A stretch of DNA of 64,000 bases. Origin: Bin90 sp965225795. Its GTDB lineage: Bacteria; Chloroflexota; Dehalococcoidia; Lucifugimonadales; JADFKI01. The position numbers and the translations under genes are program-made. The notes below the pieces were generated by a model that was not told the DNA's origin, searched no databases, and saw nothing but the letters and a program-made list of their open reading frames with translations. Below, piece after piece: positions 8,177 to 16,506 of the stretch. The stretch's first letter is position 1. Each line of letters opens with the position of its first letter. Where the stretch lies: positions 1,736,001 through 1,800,000 of the forward strand of contig OZ245324.1 of assembly GCA_965225795.1 (NCBI GenBank), given 5' to 3'.

Positions 8177-9262
8177 ATGATAAACCGCGACCGCCTAGTT
8201 AAGACATTCACGGACCTAGTGCAGATTGACAGTCCTTCCGGAGAGGAAGAGGCGATGGCAGAAGAGTTGACACGCCGTCTCGAAGGCTTCGGACTGACGG
8301 TCAAGCGCGATTCTTATGGCAATCTTGTAGCCAGCGACGGCATGCCGGATCCGCTATTGCTTTCTGCGCACATGGACACGGTTGAGCCGGGACGCGGCGT
8401 CAAGCCAAAGGTTGTCGGAGATCGCATCGAATCCGACGGCACGACGATACTGGGCGGAGACTGCAAGTGCGGCGTATCAGCCATCCTTGAGGCCCTTGAG
8501 TCGGTGTACGAAGACGGCGTGCCGCACATTGGCATAGAGGTCGCTTTCACTCGCGAAGAAGAAATTGGGTTAGTGGGCGCACGAAATCTAGATTTCACCA
8601 TGCTCACCGCCAAGGAAGCCATTGTATTCGACGGCGAGGGATCTGCCGCGCAGATTACATCGTCAAGCCCGACATATATAGGCTTTGATATCGAGGTGAC
8701 GGGTCGCGCAGCGCACGCGGGAGTTGAGCCGGAGAAGGGTTTGTCGGCTATACGCATCGCGGCGGAGCTAATTACGCGCCTGCCGCAGGGGCGCCTTGAC
8801 GAAGAAACAACCTTCAACGTCGGAACGATTGAGGGCGGGTCTGTGCGGAATACGGTGGCTGAGACAACAATCATTCACGGCGAGTTCAGAAGTCGCAACA
8901 TCGAGACACTAGACGACATCCGCGTGCAGGTCTCGGAGGCCCTGGACGAGGTGCGCGAGATGTTCCCGGAGGCTGAGCTGGATGACCACCTTCACACGGA
9001 GTTCGAGACCTACACGCTGAGCGACGACGACGCAGCAACGTCGCGCGTCGTGAGCGCATTGAAGGAACTTGGGCTTGAGCCTGTGTTCCAACCATCCGGC
9101 GGCGGCACTGACGGCAATGTATTCCGGCTAAGGGGCATGAGCGCAGTTGTAGTAGGGATGGCTGACCACGGCATGCACACCGTCAGAGAGTATGTAGTCG
9201 TACCTGAATTGGTGGACACCGCTCACTTGTGCGAGGCCCTGTTACGACAACATAACAGTTAG
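8177..9262 (+). CDS. M20-family metallopeptidase (PepT-like)
   Basis: A 361-residue zinc aminopeptidase or deacylase of the M20 family. Visible ligands are the histidine in LLSAHMDTVEPG, the bridging aspartate in GGDCKCG, the catalytic EE pair in TREEEIGLVGA, an aspartate in FDGEG, and a C-terminal histidine in DHGMHTV. The dimerisation domain contains AAHAGVEPEKG. The overall pattern resembles PepT-like tripeptidases. The ATG at 8177 follows an AGGAGAA ribosome site; the longer frame from 8084 adds a non-conserved tail. It is followed 12 bp later by a GNAT gene and then a larA homologue. Confidence 0.9.
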   Translation: MINRDRLVKTFTDLVQIDSPSGEEEAMAEELTRRLEGFGLTVKRDSYGNLVASDGMPDPLLLSAHMDTVEPGRGVKPKVVGDRIESDGTTILGGDCKCGVSAILEALESVYEDGVPHIGIEVAFTREEEIGLVGARNLDFTMLTAKEAIVFDGEGSAAQITSSSPTYIGFDIEVTGRAAHAGVEPEKGLSAIRIAAELITRLPQGRLDEETTFNVGTIEGGSVRNTVAETTIIHGEFRSRNIETLDDIRVQVSEALDEVREMFPEAELDDHLHTEFETYTLSDDDAATSRVVSALKELGLEPVFQPSGGGTDGNVFRLRGMSAVVVGMADHGMHTVREYVVVPELVDTAHLCEALLRQHNS

Positions 9263-9274
9263 CGGAAAGGCTCA

Positions 9275-9871
9275 ATGTCTGCGCACAGCGAAAGTCCGTT
9301 GCCATCTTTGCAGTTCCAACCTGTAACTGCGGAGCGTATTTCGGACCTTAAACACTTTTCCGCCGAGCATGGCAAGTTCGGGTACTGTTCATGCATGCGT
9401 TGGCGGATGTCTAGCAGCCAGCTCCGTAACTCTTCAAAGTCGGAGCGCGCTGAGGCACTAAATTCTCGCGTGTGCTCCGGCGAGGCTACGGGCGTCCTTG
9501 CGTATCATGATGGACAGCCTATTGGATGGTGTTCTGTCGCACCGAGATCTGCATACTCCGCCCTGGAGCGATACCGCGCACTACCGCCGATCGATGACGA
9601 GCCAGTCTGGGCTGTTGTGTGTTTCTTCGTTGACAGGCGCCATCGTCGGAGGGGGCTTACGCTGCAGCTGCTAATGGCGGCGGTTGACTATGCCGCATCT
9701 GAAGACGCTCGTATAGTGGAGGGATATCCCGTAGGACCAGACGCTCCCTCATACACATACATGGGTTCATCGGACACATTTCGACGCGCTGGTTTCGAAG
9801 ATGTGACTCCGGAGGGACAGAAACGCACCGTGATGCGTCGCCAAATAACAACAAGCGAGAGTTTCCAATGA
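9275..9871 (+). CDS. GNAT-family N-acetyltransferase
   Basis: A 198-residue acetyltransferase-like protein. The acetyl-CoA binding segment is VCFFVDRRHRRRGLTLQLLMAAVDYA (seen in two halves, residues about 113–138), which fits the R/Q-x-x-G-x-G/A pattern. The N-terminal part has CSCMRWRM and a SERAEAL helix, typical of a GNAT subfamily common in actinobacteria and Chloroflexota. Substrate unknown. It overlaps the following larA-like gene by 4 nt (ATGA), so the two are co-translated. Confidence 0.85.
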   Translation: MSAHSESPLPSLQFQPVTAERISDLKHFSAEHGKFGYCSCMRWRMSSSQLRNSSKSERAEALNSRVCSGEATGVLAYHDGQPIGWCSVAPRSAYSALERYRALPPIDDEPVWAVVCFFVDRRHRRRGLTLQLLMAAVDYAASEDARIVEGYPVGPDAPSYTYMGSSDTFRRAGFEDVTPEGQKRTVMRRQITTSESFQ

Positions 9872-11130
9872 AAGTCAGACTGGCGTATGGGCGCGACGGC
9901 TTGGAAGTCGATCTGCCGCGCGAGCGCACCACAGTAATCGAGCCTACCTATGTTCCCGGATTGCCGGACGCCGAGGGCGCAATCCGGACAGCGCTGCGCA
10001 ACCCCATAGGCACGCCACCGTTGCGGCAGATTGTTAAGCAGGGTCAAAGTGTTGCGATATCCGTGTGCGACATCACGCGCCCCATGCCGAGCAGAACGCT
10101 GCTGCCCATACTTCTGGGTGAACTACGCCATCTGCCGCCCCAAGACATCACCATTCTCATCGCTACAGGAACACACCGCACCAACACCAATGAAGAACTT
10201 GCCGAGATGCTTGGTGAAGATGTAGCTGACAAGTACCGCGTGATTAATCATGACGGCTTCGATGACGACTTACTGGAGAAGATAGGCAGCACGGAGGCGG
10301 GCATTGAAGTTAGGCTCAATAGGCGATGGGTGGAGAGCGACATCCGCATAACGACCGGATTCGTAGAGCCGCATTTTTTCGCGGGTTTCAGCGGAGGGCC
10401 CAAGATGGTTGCGCCGGGCCTGGCGGGCTTTCCAACTATAATGCGCCTGCACGACGCAACAATGATCGGACATCCCGATGCCAGATTCGCCAGGACAGTC
10501 GGCAACCCTATTCACGATGCCATCAGGGAGATCGCGCGCATGTCAGGCGTGGACTTCGCGGTTGATGTAACGATAAATCGTGAGCATCGCATAACCAGCG
10601 TGTACGCCGGAGAATTGTTCGCAGTTCATAATGCCACGTGCGCGGTCGCCCGCCGGCTCGCTATGCGGCCCGTGAACTCGGCATACGATGTCGTGTTGAC
10701 GACCAATAGCGGCTATCCGCTTGACCAGAATCTGTACCAGGCCGTGAAGGGGATGTCCGCCGCCGCTCAGGTCGTGCGGGACGGGGGCAGAATAATATGC
10801 GCTGCCGAATGCTCTGAAGGCATCCCTGAGCATGGTCAGTACCGCCGCATCCTAGCATCTCGCGGCAGTCCGGCCGAACTACTGGAGATGATTCAGCAGC
10901 CAGGTTTTGATCGACATGACCAGTGGCAGGCACAAATTCAGGCGCAAATACAGATGAAAGCGGATGTGTATCTGAAGTCGGATTTTCTCACGCCACAGCA
11001 GGTTGCAGAAGCACACCTCCAATCCGTGGAGCGCATTGAAGACGCAATTGCCGAATGCGGGCCGGACGCCCGGATATGCGTACTGCCCGAGGGGCCACAG
11101 ACTATTCCATTCATTGCTTCGAATGAATAG
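9868..11130 (+). CDS. larA: LarA-family nickel-dependent racemase (DUF2088)
   Basis: The 420-residue protein matches the lactate racemase LarA family, whose members use a nickel-pincer nucleotide covalently bound to a lysine to racemise or epimerise 2-hydroxyacids. Visible signatures are CDITRPMP, ATGTHR, the GFVEPHFFAGFSGGPKM segment carrying the cofactor lysine, and a downstream histidine in RLHDAT. Many family members act on substrates other than lactate, so the exact reaction is open. The cofactor enzyme LarC is encoded at 16575–17768, but larB and larE are not in the window. It overlaps the GNAT gene by 4 nt. Confidence 0.88.
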   Translation: MKVRLAYGRDGLEVDLPRERTTVIEPTYVPGLPDAEGAIRTALRNPIGTPPLRQIVKQGQSVAISVCDITRPMPSRTLLPILLGELRHLPPQDITILIATGTHRTNTNEELAEMLGEDVADKYRVINHDGFDDDLLEKIGSTEAGIEVRLNRRWVESDIRITTGFVEPHFFAGFSGGPKMVAPGLAGFPTIMRLHDATMIGHPDARFARTVGNPIHDAIREIARMSGVDFAVDVTINREHRITSVYAGELFAVHNATCAVARRLAMRPVNSAYDVVLTTNSGYPLDQNLYQAVKGMSAAAQVVRDGGRIICAAECSEGIPEHGQYRRILASRGSPAELLEMIQQPGFDRHDQWQAQIQAQIQMKADVYLKSDFLTPQQVAEAHLQSVERIEDAIAECGPDARICVLPEGPQTIPFIASNE

Positions 11131-11174
11131 TCGTATTGCCAAACGAAAGCGGGCTACTCACATGCCTGAAAGCA

Positions 11175-11224
11175 GGTCGCCCTATTCCTCGCCTGCTGAA
11201 CCGCAGGCAAAAAGTAGGGCGACC
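11175..11224. repeat. Nested perfect inverted repeat (two-tier hairpin)
   Basis: Arms of 10 bp (11175–11184 and 11215–11224, GGTCGCCCTA and its complement) enclose a second perfect 6-bp hairpin (11191–11196 with 11203–11208, loop TGAACC). It lies between the convergent larA and rplL genes. It has no long T-run, so it may be a bidirectional RNA hairpin or the remnant of a small dispersed palindromic element. Confidence 0.7.
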
Positions 11225-11263
11225 ATTACTTCCGCTTAGATTTCAGGAAATCCGTGAATACTA

Positions 11264-11647
11264 CTAGCTGACCGTGACAACCGCCCCCGCGCCCTCAAGC
11301 TTCGCCTTAATGCCCTCTGCCTCGTCCTTGTTGATGGCTTCCTTGATCGCGACAGGCGCACTCTCAACGAGTTCCTTCGCCTCTTTCAGTCCGAGAGTGG
11401 TTAGCTCGCGGACGGCCTTGATGACCTGAATCTTCTGAGGCCCAATTTCCTGGATGGACACGTCGAACTCGGTCTGCTCCTCTTCAGCAGCAGCCTCTGC
11501 GGTGCCGGCGACGCCCTGCACGGTTGCCATCTGCACCGGGGCTGCGGCACTAACGCCGAACTCATCCTCAAGCGCCTTCACCAGGTCCGAAAGTTCCAAT
11601 ACGGATAGTCCCTTAATCGCGCCCAGTATTTCTTCCTTCGTCGTCAT
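11264..11647 (-). CDS. rplL: 50S ribosomal protein L7/L12
   Basis: A 127-residue acidic stalk protein. The N-terminal dimerisation domain (residues 1–35) and the hinge rich in alanine and glutamate precede the conserved C-terminal factor-binding domain (EKTEFDV-type strand, IKVIKAVRELTTLGLKEAKELVE). It is present in several copies on the L10 stalk and recruits elongation factors. It follows rplJ by 42 bp and is the last gene of the ribosomal run; rpoB, which commonly follows, is absent here. Confidence 0.97.
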   Translation of the reverse strand: MTTKEEILGAIKGLSVLELSDLVKALEDEFGVSAAAPVQMATVQGVAGTAEAAAEEEQTEFDVSIQEIGPQKIQVIKAVRELTTLGLKEAKELVESAPVAIKEAINKDEAEGIKAKLEGAGAVVTVS

Positions 11648-11689
11648 TGAAAAACCTCCCTGTTTACTTGGGCATAACGCCCGCCTATG

Positions 11690-12223
11690 TTACTCTGCCG
11701 GTTGTTCCTGTAGATTGTCGACACGTCCTTGCAGCACGCGCGCAAGTCCTGCTATGGGTCCGTTCAGCACATTCACCAAGCCTGAGATCGGCGACTGCAT
11801 GCGAGACAGCAGCTGTGCGACCAGCTCGTCCTTGCCCGGCAGGCTGGCGAGTCGCTCAACTTGTGCTGGATCAAGCACCCTGCCGTCCAGGACCGCGCCG
11901 CGAATTTGGAGCGGTGAGCGAGTCTCGCGGATGAACTGCGACAGTGCCTTCGCCGGGTCTGTGGGCTCGCCGTAGCCAAATGCAATAGCGCTCGGTCCCT
12001 GAATTATCTCTTTCAGCTCAGGCTGTCCTGCGTTGTCCGCAGCAATGTATGCCAGAGTATTTTTTACAACCTTGTAGAGAACTTCCTTCTCACGAAGCGC
12101 TCGCCTTAGCGCAGTCATGTCGGTTACCGGCAATCCCGTATAGCTGGTCGAGATGACAATTGTCGCTCCATCCAGCCACTCCGTCATGTCCTGAACCGCT
12201 TTAACTTTTCTGTCTGCTGGCAA
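11690..12223 (-). CDS. rplJ: 50S ribosomal protein L10
   Basis: A 177-residue stalk-base protein. The N-terminal rRNA-binding part has KVKAVQDMTEWL, STSYTGLPVTDMTALRRALRE and VVKNTLAYIA, typical of L10; the C-terminal helix that binds L7/L12 dimers ends in LQGRVDNLQEQ. The ATG follows a GAGGTAGAAAG ribosome site. The 223-bp upstream leader contains a terminator-like hairpin and probably mediates autoregulation by the L10–L7/L12 complex. Confidence 0.96.
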   Translation of the reverse strand: MPADRKVKAVQDMTEWLDGATIVISTSYTGLPVTDMTALRRALREKEVLYKVVKNTLAYIAADNAGQPELKEIIQGPSAIAFGYGEPTDPAKALSQFIRETRSPLQIRGAVLDGRVLDPAQVERLASLPGKDELVAQLLSRMQSPISGLVNVLNGPIAGLARVLQGRVDNLQEQPAE

Positions 12224-12446
12224 CTTTCTACCTCATATCTCTCCGTCACAGTGGACGATCGCGTAATATGTGCACCATCCACACAAGACTGCGGGCAATA
12301 AAAATGCCCTGAGACGCAGCAGACTCAGGGCACAGGCGATCATTTACCTGAAGCTGACAGCCAATGTATGGCTATCATAATGCCTAAACGGGCTGGCGTA
12401 TTATCTCCAATTGCGGAGGCCCGCAGTCTGCGGCATCGAATTTATT
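12224..12446 (-). promoter_or_regulatory. Probable L10 leader (autoregulatory 5' UTR of rplJL)
   Basis: This unusually long gap sits between rplA and rplJ. Read on the minus strand it has a structured GC-rich segment (CCGCAGACTGCGGGCC, near 12409–12431), further small stem-loops, then an intrinsic terminator-like hairpin ahead of rplJ. This is the arrangement of the ribosomal L10 leader family, in which L10–L7/L12 binding favours termination. A match to the covariance model has not been checked. Confidence 0.55.
12299..12331 (-). terminator. Attenuator-type terminator upstream of rplJ
   Basis: Perfect 8-bp arms (12306–12313 and 12324–12331, GCCCTGAG and complement) with a 10-nt loop are followed on the minus strand by ATTTTTATT. 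It lies inside the rplJ leader, so it should act as an attenuator and not as an end-of-operon terminator. Confidence 0.7.
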
Positions 12447-13160
12447 CTATTCTACTCTAAGGGCGCTCGTACTGGCAACATCCATTTTGACGCTTGGGCC
12501 CATCGTTGTCGTCAGATAGGCAGTTCTGATGTACTGCCCCTTTACTCCGCTTGGTCGCGATCTGGTTATATTATCCATGAGCGCAGAGAGGTTATCCATC
12601 AACTGGTCCAGTCCAAAACTGGCTTTACCTATCGGCACATGGATCAGTGAGGTACGGTCAACGCGGAACTCCACCCTACCCAATTTAGCTTCACGAATGG
12701 TTCTAGGTAGTTCGTCAGCCTGCACCACCGTACCGGTACGCGGATTGGGCATAAGCCCTCTTCGCCCCAAGACGCGCCCCAGCCTTCCGATTCTTCCCAT
12801 CATATCCGGTGTGGCGATGGACACATCGAAATCCACCCAACCACCTTCAACACGCTGGATAATCTCATCGGAACCGACGAAATCGGCACCCGCCTCTTCG
12901 GCAATGGAAACTGCCTCGCCCTGAGTGAAGACAGTAACGCGCACTGTCTTGCCTATGCCATGCGGCAGGAGTGCGACACCGCGAATCATCTGGTCGGCGT
13001 GCCGTGGATCAGCACCCGTCCGCAGATGCAACTCAACTGTCTCGTCGAACTTCGCAGTGGCGTTGTTCTTGGCGAGCGCAAGAGCCTCTTCTGGCTGATA
13101 CTCAAAGTCCTTGTCAATTGCGGCGGTAGCGTTGTTGTGCCGTTTTCCGTGTTTAGCCAT
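12447..13160 (-). CDS. rplA: 50S ribosomal protein L1
   Basis: L1, 237 residues, binds 23S rRNA at the exit-site stalk and in many bacteria also represses its own mRNA. Family segments are KFDETVELHLRTGADPRHADQ, RGVALLPHGIGK, PDMMGRIGRLGRVLGRRGLMPNPRTGTV and the C-terminal RTAYLTTTMGPSVKMD. The gene lies 50 bp downstream of rplK. The usual order rplK–rplA–rplJ–rplL is kept. Confidence 0.97.
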   Translation of the reverse strand: MAKHGKRHNNATAAIDKDFEYQPEEALALAKNNATAKFDETVELHLRTGADPRHADQMIRGVALLPHGIGKTVRVTVFTQGEAVSIAEEAGADFVGSDEIIQRVEGGWVDFDVSIATPDMMGRIGRLGRVLGRRGLMPNPRTGTVVQADELPRTIREAKLGRVEFRVDRTSLIHVPIGKASFGLDQLMDNLSALMDNITRSRPSGVKGQYIRTAYLTTTMGPSVKMDVASTSALRVE

Positions 13161-13210
13161 TGTTCTGTCCTATCTAAACTAACGCAATGAATGCGAATTT
13201 CCGCGCAATG

Positions 13211-13636
13211 CTACTGCTGCACTTCGATACCCATACTTCGCGCGGTTCCCTCAATTATCCTGATCGCTCCTTCGAGGTCAGCGGCGTTGAGGTCATTCAT
13301 TTTGAGCTCGGCAATCTCGCGCACCCTGTCTCTCGGAATGCGGGCGACTTTCTCGGTAAGAGGATTGCCGCTGCCTCTCTCAATACCTGCCGCCTTTCTG
13401 AGCAAGTCTGAAGCCGGCGGGCTTTTCGTTATGAACGCAAATGACCGATCCTCGAAGACCGTTACTTCAACCGGCACGATGTTACCGGCCTGCGACGCAG
13501 TGCGTTCGTTATATTCCTTCACAAACCCCATAATATTAACTCCGTGCTGACCAAGTGCAGGTCCGACCGGAGGTGCAGGCGTTGCTTTGCCCGCATCTAT
13601 CTGGAGCTTTATCACAGTCCTTACTTTTTTAGCCAA
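13211..13636 (-). CDS. rplK: 50S ribosomal protein L11
   Basis: L11, 141 residues, binds the GTPase-associated centre of 23S rRNA with L10. The N-terminal KVRTVIKLQIDAGKATPAPPVGPALGQHG-type segment (residues 4–31) and the C-terminal RNA-binding domain are intact and of normal length. It follows nusG by 120 bp on the same strand; the intergenic gap may hold the promoter for the rplKAJL unit. Confidence 0.97.
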   Translation of the reverse strand: MAKKVRTVIKLQIDAGKATPAPPVGPALGQHGVNIMGFVKEYNERTASQAGNIVPVEVTVFEDRSFAFITKSPPASDLLRKAAGIERGSGNPLTEKVARIPRDRVREIAELKMNDLNAADLEGAIRIIEGTARSMGIEVQQ

Positions 13637-13756
13637 CTAACTTGTCCTTTACATGTGAAGAGGAAGATCTGATTTTTCTGTGCGATATGGAAACCGCATC
13701 CTTAATGGCAATCGCCTCCGCCAGAATAAGGTGCGGCTCATCACCCGGAGGGCTAT

Positions 13757-14320
13757 CTAGGCTCGTTCCACCTGGAGAAAATCTAGCTCTACCGGTGTTT
13801 CTCGTCCGAAGAAAGAGACTAGCACTTTAAGTTTAGTTCTGTCGGCATGCACCTCGTCGACTACTCCCATAAAGTCAACGAACGGGCCATCTGTGATACG
13901 GACCGCCTGACCCTGGGTGAAGCCTACACGCACGCGAGGTTGTTCGGTGTCTTTGAAGCCGAGTATGGTCTGCTCTTCGCGCTCATCCAGCGGGACGGGT
14001 CTCGGTCGCGCTTCACCATCGTCCTCCGCCGATACGAACCCCGTAACGCCCGGTGTGCTGCGGACGATATGCCAACTCTCATCATCCATCCGCATGTGCA
14101 CGAAAATATAACCGGGGAACACGCGCTGTGAAACCGTCTTGCGCTGCCCACCCTGAATCTCGATTTCTTCTTCTTGTGGAACGAACACTTCGAGAATTTT
14201 GTCGCCCATATCCATATTAGATACGCGCTGCTCAAGGTTCTGCTTCACCCGGCCTTCATGTCCAGAATAAGCATGCAAGACGTACCATCGGGGCTGTTCG
14301 ACTTCTTCAGTTCTGTTCAT
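13757..14320 (-). CDS. nusG: Transcription termination/antitermination protein NusG
   Basis: NusG, 187 residues, binds RNA polymerase and, through its KOW domain, Rho or ribosomal S10. The NGN domain begins at RWYVLHAYSGHEGRVKQNLE, with VFPGYIFVHM centrally. The KOW domain (from about residue 130) reads GQAVRITDGPFVDFMGVVDEV. It starts 7 bp after secE, as in most bacteria. Confidence 0.97.
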   Translation of the reverse strand: MNRTEEVEQPRWYVLHAYSGHEGRVKQNLEQRVSNMDMGDKILEVFVPQEEEIEIQGGQRKTVSQRVFPGYIFVHMRMDDESWHIVRSTPGVTGFVSAEDDGEARPRPVPLDEREEQTILGFKDTEQPRVRVGFTQGQAVRITDGPFVDFMGVVDEVHADRTKLKVLVSFFGRETPVELDFLQVERA

Positions 14321-14327
14321 GTCAGTT

Positions 14328-14561
14328 CTATTTCCCCAGAATTATGTCGAACAGACTTGCAAAACCCAAGTCAACCGCCCCAAGAAATGCGCCCACCACC
14401 GCCGCAACGGCGATGACCATTACAGACAGCCTGAAGGTTTCTTCATAGGACGGCCAAGTGACTCGGCGAAGCTCCGAAATAATTTCGGTTATCCCAGACA
14501 GCCCGAAGCCACCACGCGGCCTGCTCCCAAGTCTCCTTGGTGCGCCAGGATTAGTAGCCAT
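14328..14561 (-). CDS. secE: Preprotein translocase subunit SecE
   Basis: A short 77-residue SecE with one C-terminal membrane segment (LSVMVIAVAAVVGAFLGAVD, about residues 44–64) preceded by the conserved amphipathic ITEIISELRRVTWPSYEET helix. It is the essential clamp subunit of the SecYEG channel. It sits between rpmG and nusG, its standard location. Confidence 0.94.
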   Translation of the reverse strand: MATNPGAPRRLGSRPRGGFGLSGITEIISELRRVTWPSYEETFRLSVMVIAVAAVVGAFLGAVDLGFASLFDIILGK

Positions 14562-14567
14562 GCTCTC

Positions 14568-14735
14568 TTACCTGACTTCCCTGTGCAGCGTGTGTGCTCT
14601 GCATCTCGGGCAGAACTTCTTCAATTCCACACGCTGTGGGTCGTTGCGGCGATTTTTTGACGAATGGTAAGTCCGCTCGCGGCAATCGACGCAGCCCAAA
14701 TTAATAATGATGCGGTTTTCTGCCCTTCGCGCCAT
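14568..14735 (-). CDS. rpmG: 50S ribosomal protein L33
   Basis: A 55-residue protein too short for most gene thresholds, found between tuf and secE. It begins MARRAENRIIINLGCVDC and contains two CxxC pairs (CVDC and CPRC), so it is the zinc-binding form of L33. The ATG follows GAGAAGAGAAA, and the TAA stop is 6 bp before the secE start. The tuf–rpmG–secE–nusG order is conserved in many bacteria, which supports the call. Confidence 0.93.
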   Translation of the reverse strand: MARRAENRIIINLGCVDCRERTYHSSKNRRNDPQRVELKKFCPRCRAHTLHREVR

Positions 14736-14765
14736 TTCTCTTCTCGTTTATGTCTCTTCTGTTCT

Positions 14766-14805
14766 AAAAGGTGCAGGGCTGTGATGAGCAACCACAGCCC
14801 TGCAC
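14766..14805 (-). terminator. Intrinsic terminator downstream of tuf
   Basis: A perfect 13-bp stem (14771–14783 with 14793–14805, GTGCAGGGCTGTG and complement) with a 9-nt loop is followed on the minus strand by CTTTTAG. It separates tuf from rpmG–secE–nusG, which therefore need read-through or their own promoter. Confidence 0.85.
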
Positions 14806-14821
14806 TTAGTCAGTCTATATG

Positions 14822-16015
14822 TTAGTCGTTGATTCTGGTAATAACGCCTGAGCCTACCGTGCGTCCACCTTCGCGAACGGCGAATCGCAACTGCTCGTCG
14901 GCGGCGACAGGAGTGATGAGCTTAACATTCATCTCGATGTTATCGCCGGGCATGACCATCTCGGTGCCTTCAGGCAACTGGATTTCGCCCGTTACGTCGG
15001 TCGTGCGAATGAAAAACTGCGGCTTGTACCCGTTGAAGAACGGCGTATGGCGGCCACCTTCATCCTTACTCAGCACATATACTTGCGCCTCGTAGTCCTT
15101 GTGAGGCAGTATGCTGCCGGGCGCTGCCAGAACCTGACCTCGCTCGACCTCATCGCGGTCTACGCCGCGCAGGAGCACTCCAACCGCGTCTCCCGGCTCT
15201 GCCTGGTCCATCAGCTTGTGGAACATCTCCACACCCGTGACCGTAGTAGTCGTTGTGTCCTTGATACCCACAATCTCAACCTGGTCGCCGACCTTGACGA
15301 GTCCTTTTTCCACGCGCCCCGTTACAACGGTGCCGCGTCCCTTGATGCTGAAGACATCCTCGATCGGCATCAGGAACGGCCGGTCACGCGGCCTCTCTGG
15401 CATAAGAATATGCTCGTCAACTGCGTCCATCAACTCCCAGATGCCCTTGCCCCACTCGGAATCCCGACCTGTCTCTTCGGCCTCCAGAGCGTTCAGAGCG
15501 CTTACCCGAACGATAGGAACATTCTCGAATCCGTATTCAGAAAGCAACTCATCAAGTTCCAGTTCGACAAGTTCGAGCAACTCTTCATCGTCCATCATGT
15601 CAACTTTATTGAGAGCAATTACCATTGCAGGCACTTCCACCTGCCGTGCGAGCAGAATGTGTTCGCGGGTCTGTGGCATTGCGCCATCCGGTGCGCTGAC
15701 CACGAGTATAGCGCCGTCCATCTGAGCTGCGCCCGTTATCATGTTCTTGATGTAGTCAGCGTGCCCAGGGCAGTCAACGTGGGCGTAATGGCGAGTGTCG
15801 GTCTCGTACTCCACGTGCTGAATAGCGATCGTAACACCGCGCTCCCTCTCTTCAGGAGCATTGTCGATGCTGTCGAAAGCCCTGAAGTCGGCAAGGCCGG
15901 CACTGCTGAGCACTTTGGTGATCGCAGCCGTAAGAGTGGTCTTGCCGTGGTCAACGTGTCCAATAGTACCAACGTTTATGTGGGGTTTAGTCCTCTCAAA
16001 CCTTTGCTTAGCCAT
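14822..16015 (-). CDS. tuf: Elongation factor Tu
   Basis: EF-Tu delivers aminoacyl-tRNA to the ribosome. At 397 residues it has a normal length. The GTPase motifs are GHVDHGKT (residues 18–25), DCPGHADY, and NKVD; domains 2 and 3 follow with SIKGRGTVVTGRVE and the C-terminal FAVREGGRTVGSGVI. It lies only 22 bp downstream of tRNA-Thr(GGT), so it is probably co-transcribed with the three tRNA genes and needs tRNA processing to release its mRNA. The terminator at 14766–14805 ends the unit. Confidence 0.98.
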   Translation of the reverse strand: MAKQRFERTKPHINVGTIGHVDHGKTTLTAAITKVLSSAGLADFRAFDSIDNAPEERERGVTIAIQHVEYETDTRHYAHVDCPGHADYIKNMITGAAQMDGAILVVSAPDGAMPQTREHILLARQVEVPAMVIALNKVDMMDDEELLELVELELDELLSEYGFENVPIVRVSALNALEAEETGRDSEWGKGIWELMDAVDEHILMPERPRDRPFLMPIEDVFSIKGRGTVVTGRVEKGLVKVGDQVEIVGIKDTTTTTVTGVEMFHKLMDQAEPGDAVGVLLRGVDRDEVERGQVLAAPGSILPHKDYEAQVYVLSKDEGGRHTPFFNGYKPQFFIRTTDVTGEIQLPEGTEMVMPGDNIEMNVKLITPVAADEQLRFAVREGGRTVGSGVITRIND

Positions 16016-16037
16016 TCCTGATCTCTTCCTCCAATTG

Positions 16038-16113
16038 TGGAGCCCACAAGCAGACTTGAACTGCTGACCTCGTTCTTACCAAGAACGCGCTCTACCGACT
16101 GAGCTATGTGGGC
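16038..16113 (-). tRNA. tRNA-Thr (anticodon GGT)
   Basis: A complete cloverleaf of 76 nt on the minus strand: acceptor GCCCACA paired with TGTGGGC, anticodon loop TTGGTAA, T-arm GTTCAAGTC, and a CCA end encoded in the DNA. It is the last tRNA before tuf. Confidence 0.96.
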
Positions 16114-16156
16114 CCAATTTTAATTTTTTGATGACTGACTTCTAATATACTTATCG

Positions 16157-16243
16157 TGGTGGAGGGAGCAGGATTCGAACCTGCGTAGCCCGTCGGGCGC
16201 CAGATTTACAGTCTGGTGGATTTAACCACTCTCCCATCCCTCC
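16157..16243 (-). tRNA. tRNA-Tyr (anticodon GTA)
   Basis: An 87-nt tRNA on the minus strand with acceptor GGAGGGA paired with TCCCTCC, anticodon loop CTGTAAA, a long variable arm (class II), T-arm GGTTCGAATCC and an encoded CCA end. The long variable arm and GTA anticodon identify bacterial tRNA-Tyr. Confidence 0.96.
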
Positions 16244-16354
16244 AAGGGTCGCCGAACGGCCAGATTAAGTCTATCACAGGCACTTGCCCAATCCAAGTGA
16301 AAAGCACTCTTCGAAGGGGCCCCCTGTACTGGCAACGCTCTTTCAGATAGAGAA

Positions 16355-16428
16355 AGCCCCAGAGGGGACTCGAACCCACTAACCTGCCGATTACAAGTCG
16401 GCTGCGCTTCCGGTTGCGCCACTGGGGC
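16355..16428 (-). tRNA. tRNA-Thr (anticodon TGT)
   Basis: A 74-nt tRNA on the minus strand with acceptor GCCCCAG paired with CTGGGGC, anticodon loop CTTGTAA and T-arm GGGTTCGAGTCCC. CCA is not encoded, unlike its two neighbours. It is the first gene of the tRNA–tuf unit. Confidence 0.95.
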
Positions 16429-16506
16429 ATCGTAGTGAACGTTGCAGCCCTGATAGCAAATCAGGTTAGCCGACTGATCCCAGGCGCTAACCCAAATGCA
16501 TATTAT

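Noticed and set aside
15047..16021. A 324-codon open frame on the plus strand
   Set aside because: It is antisense to the highly conserved tuf gene.
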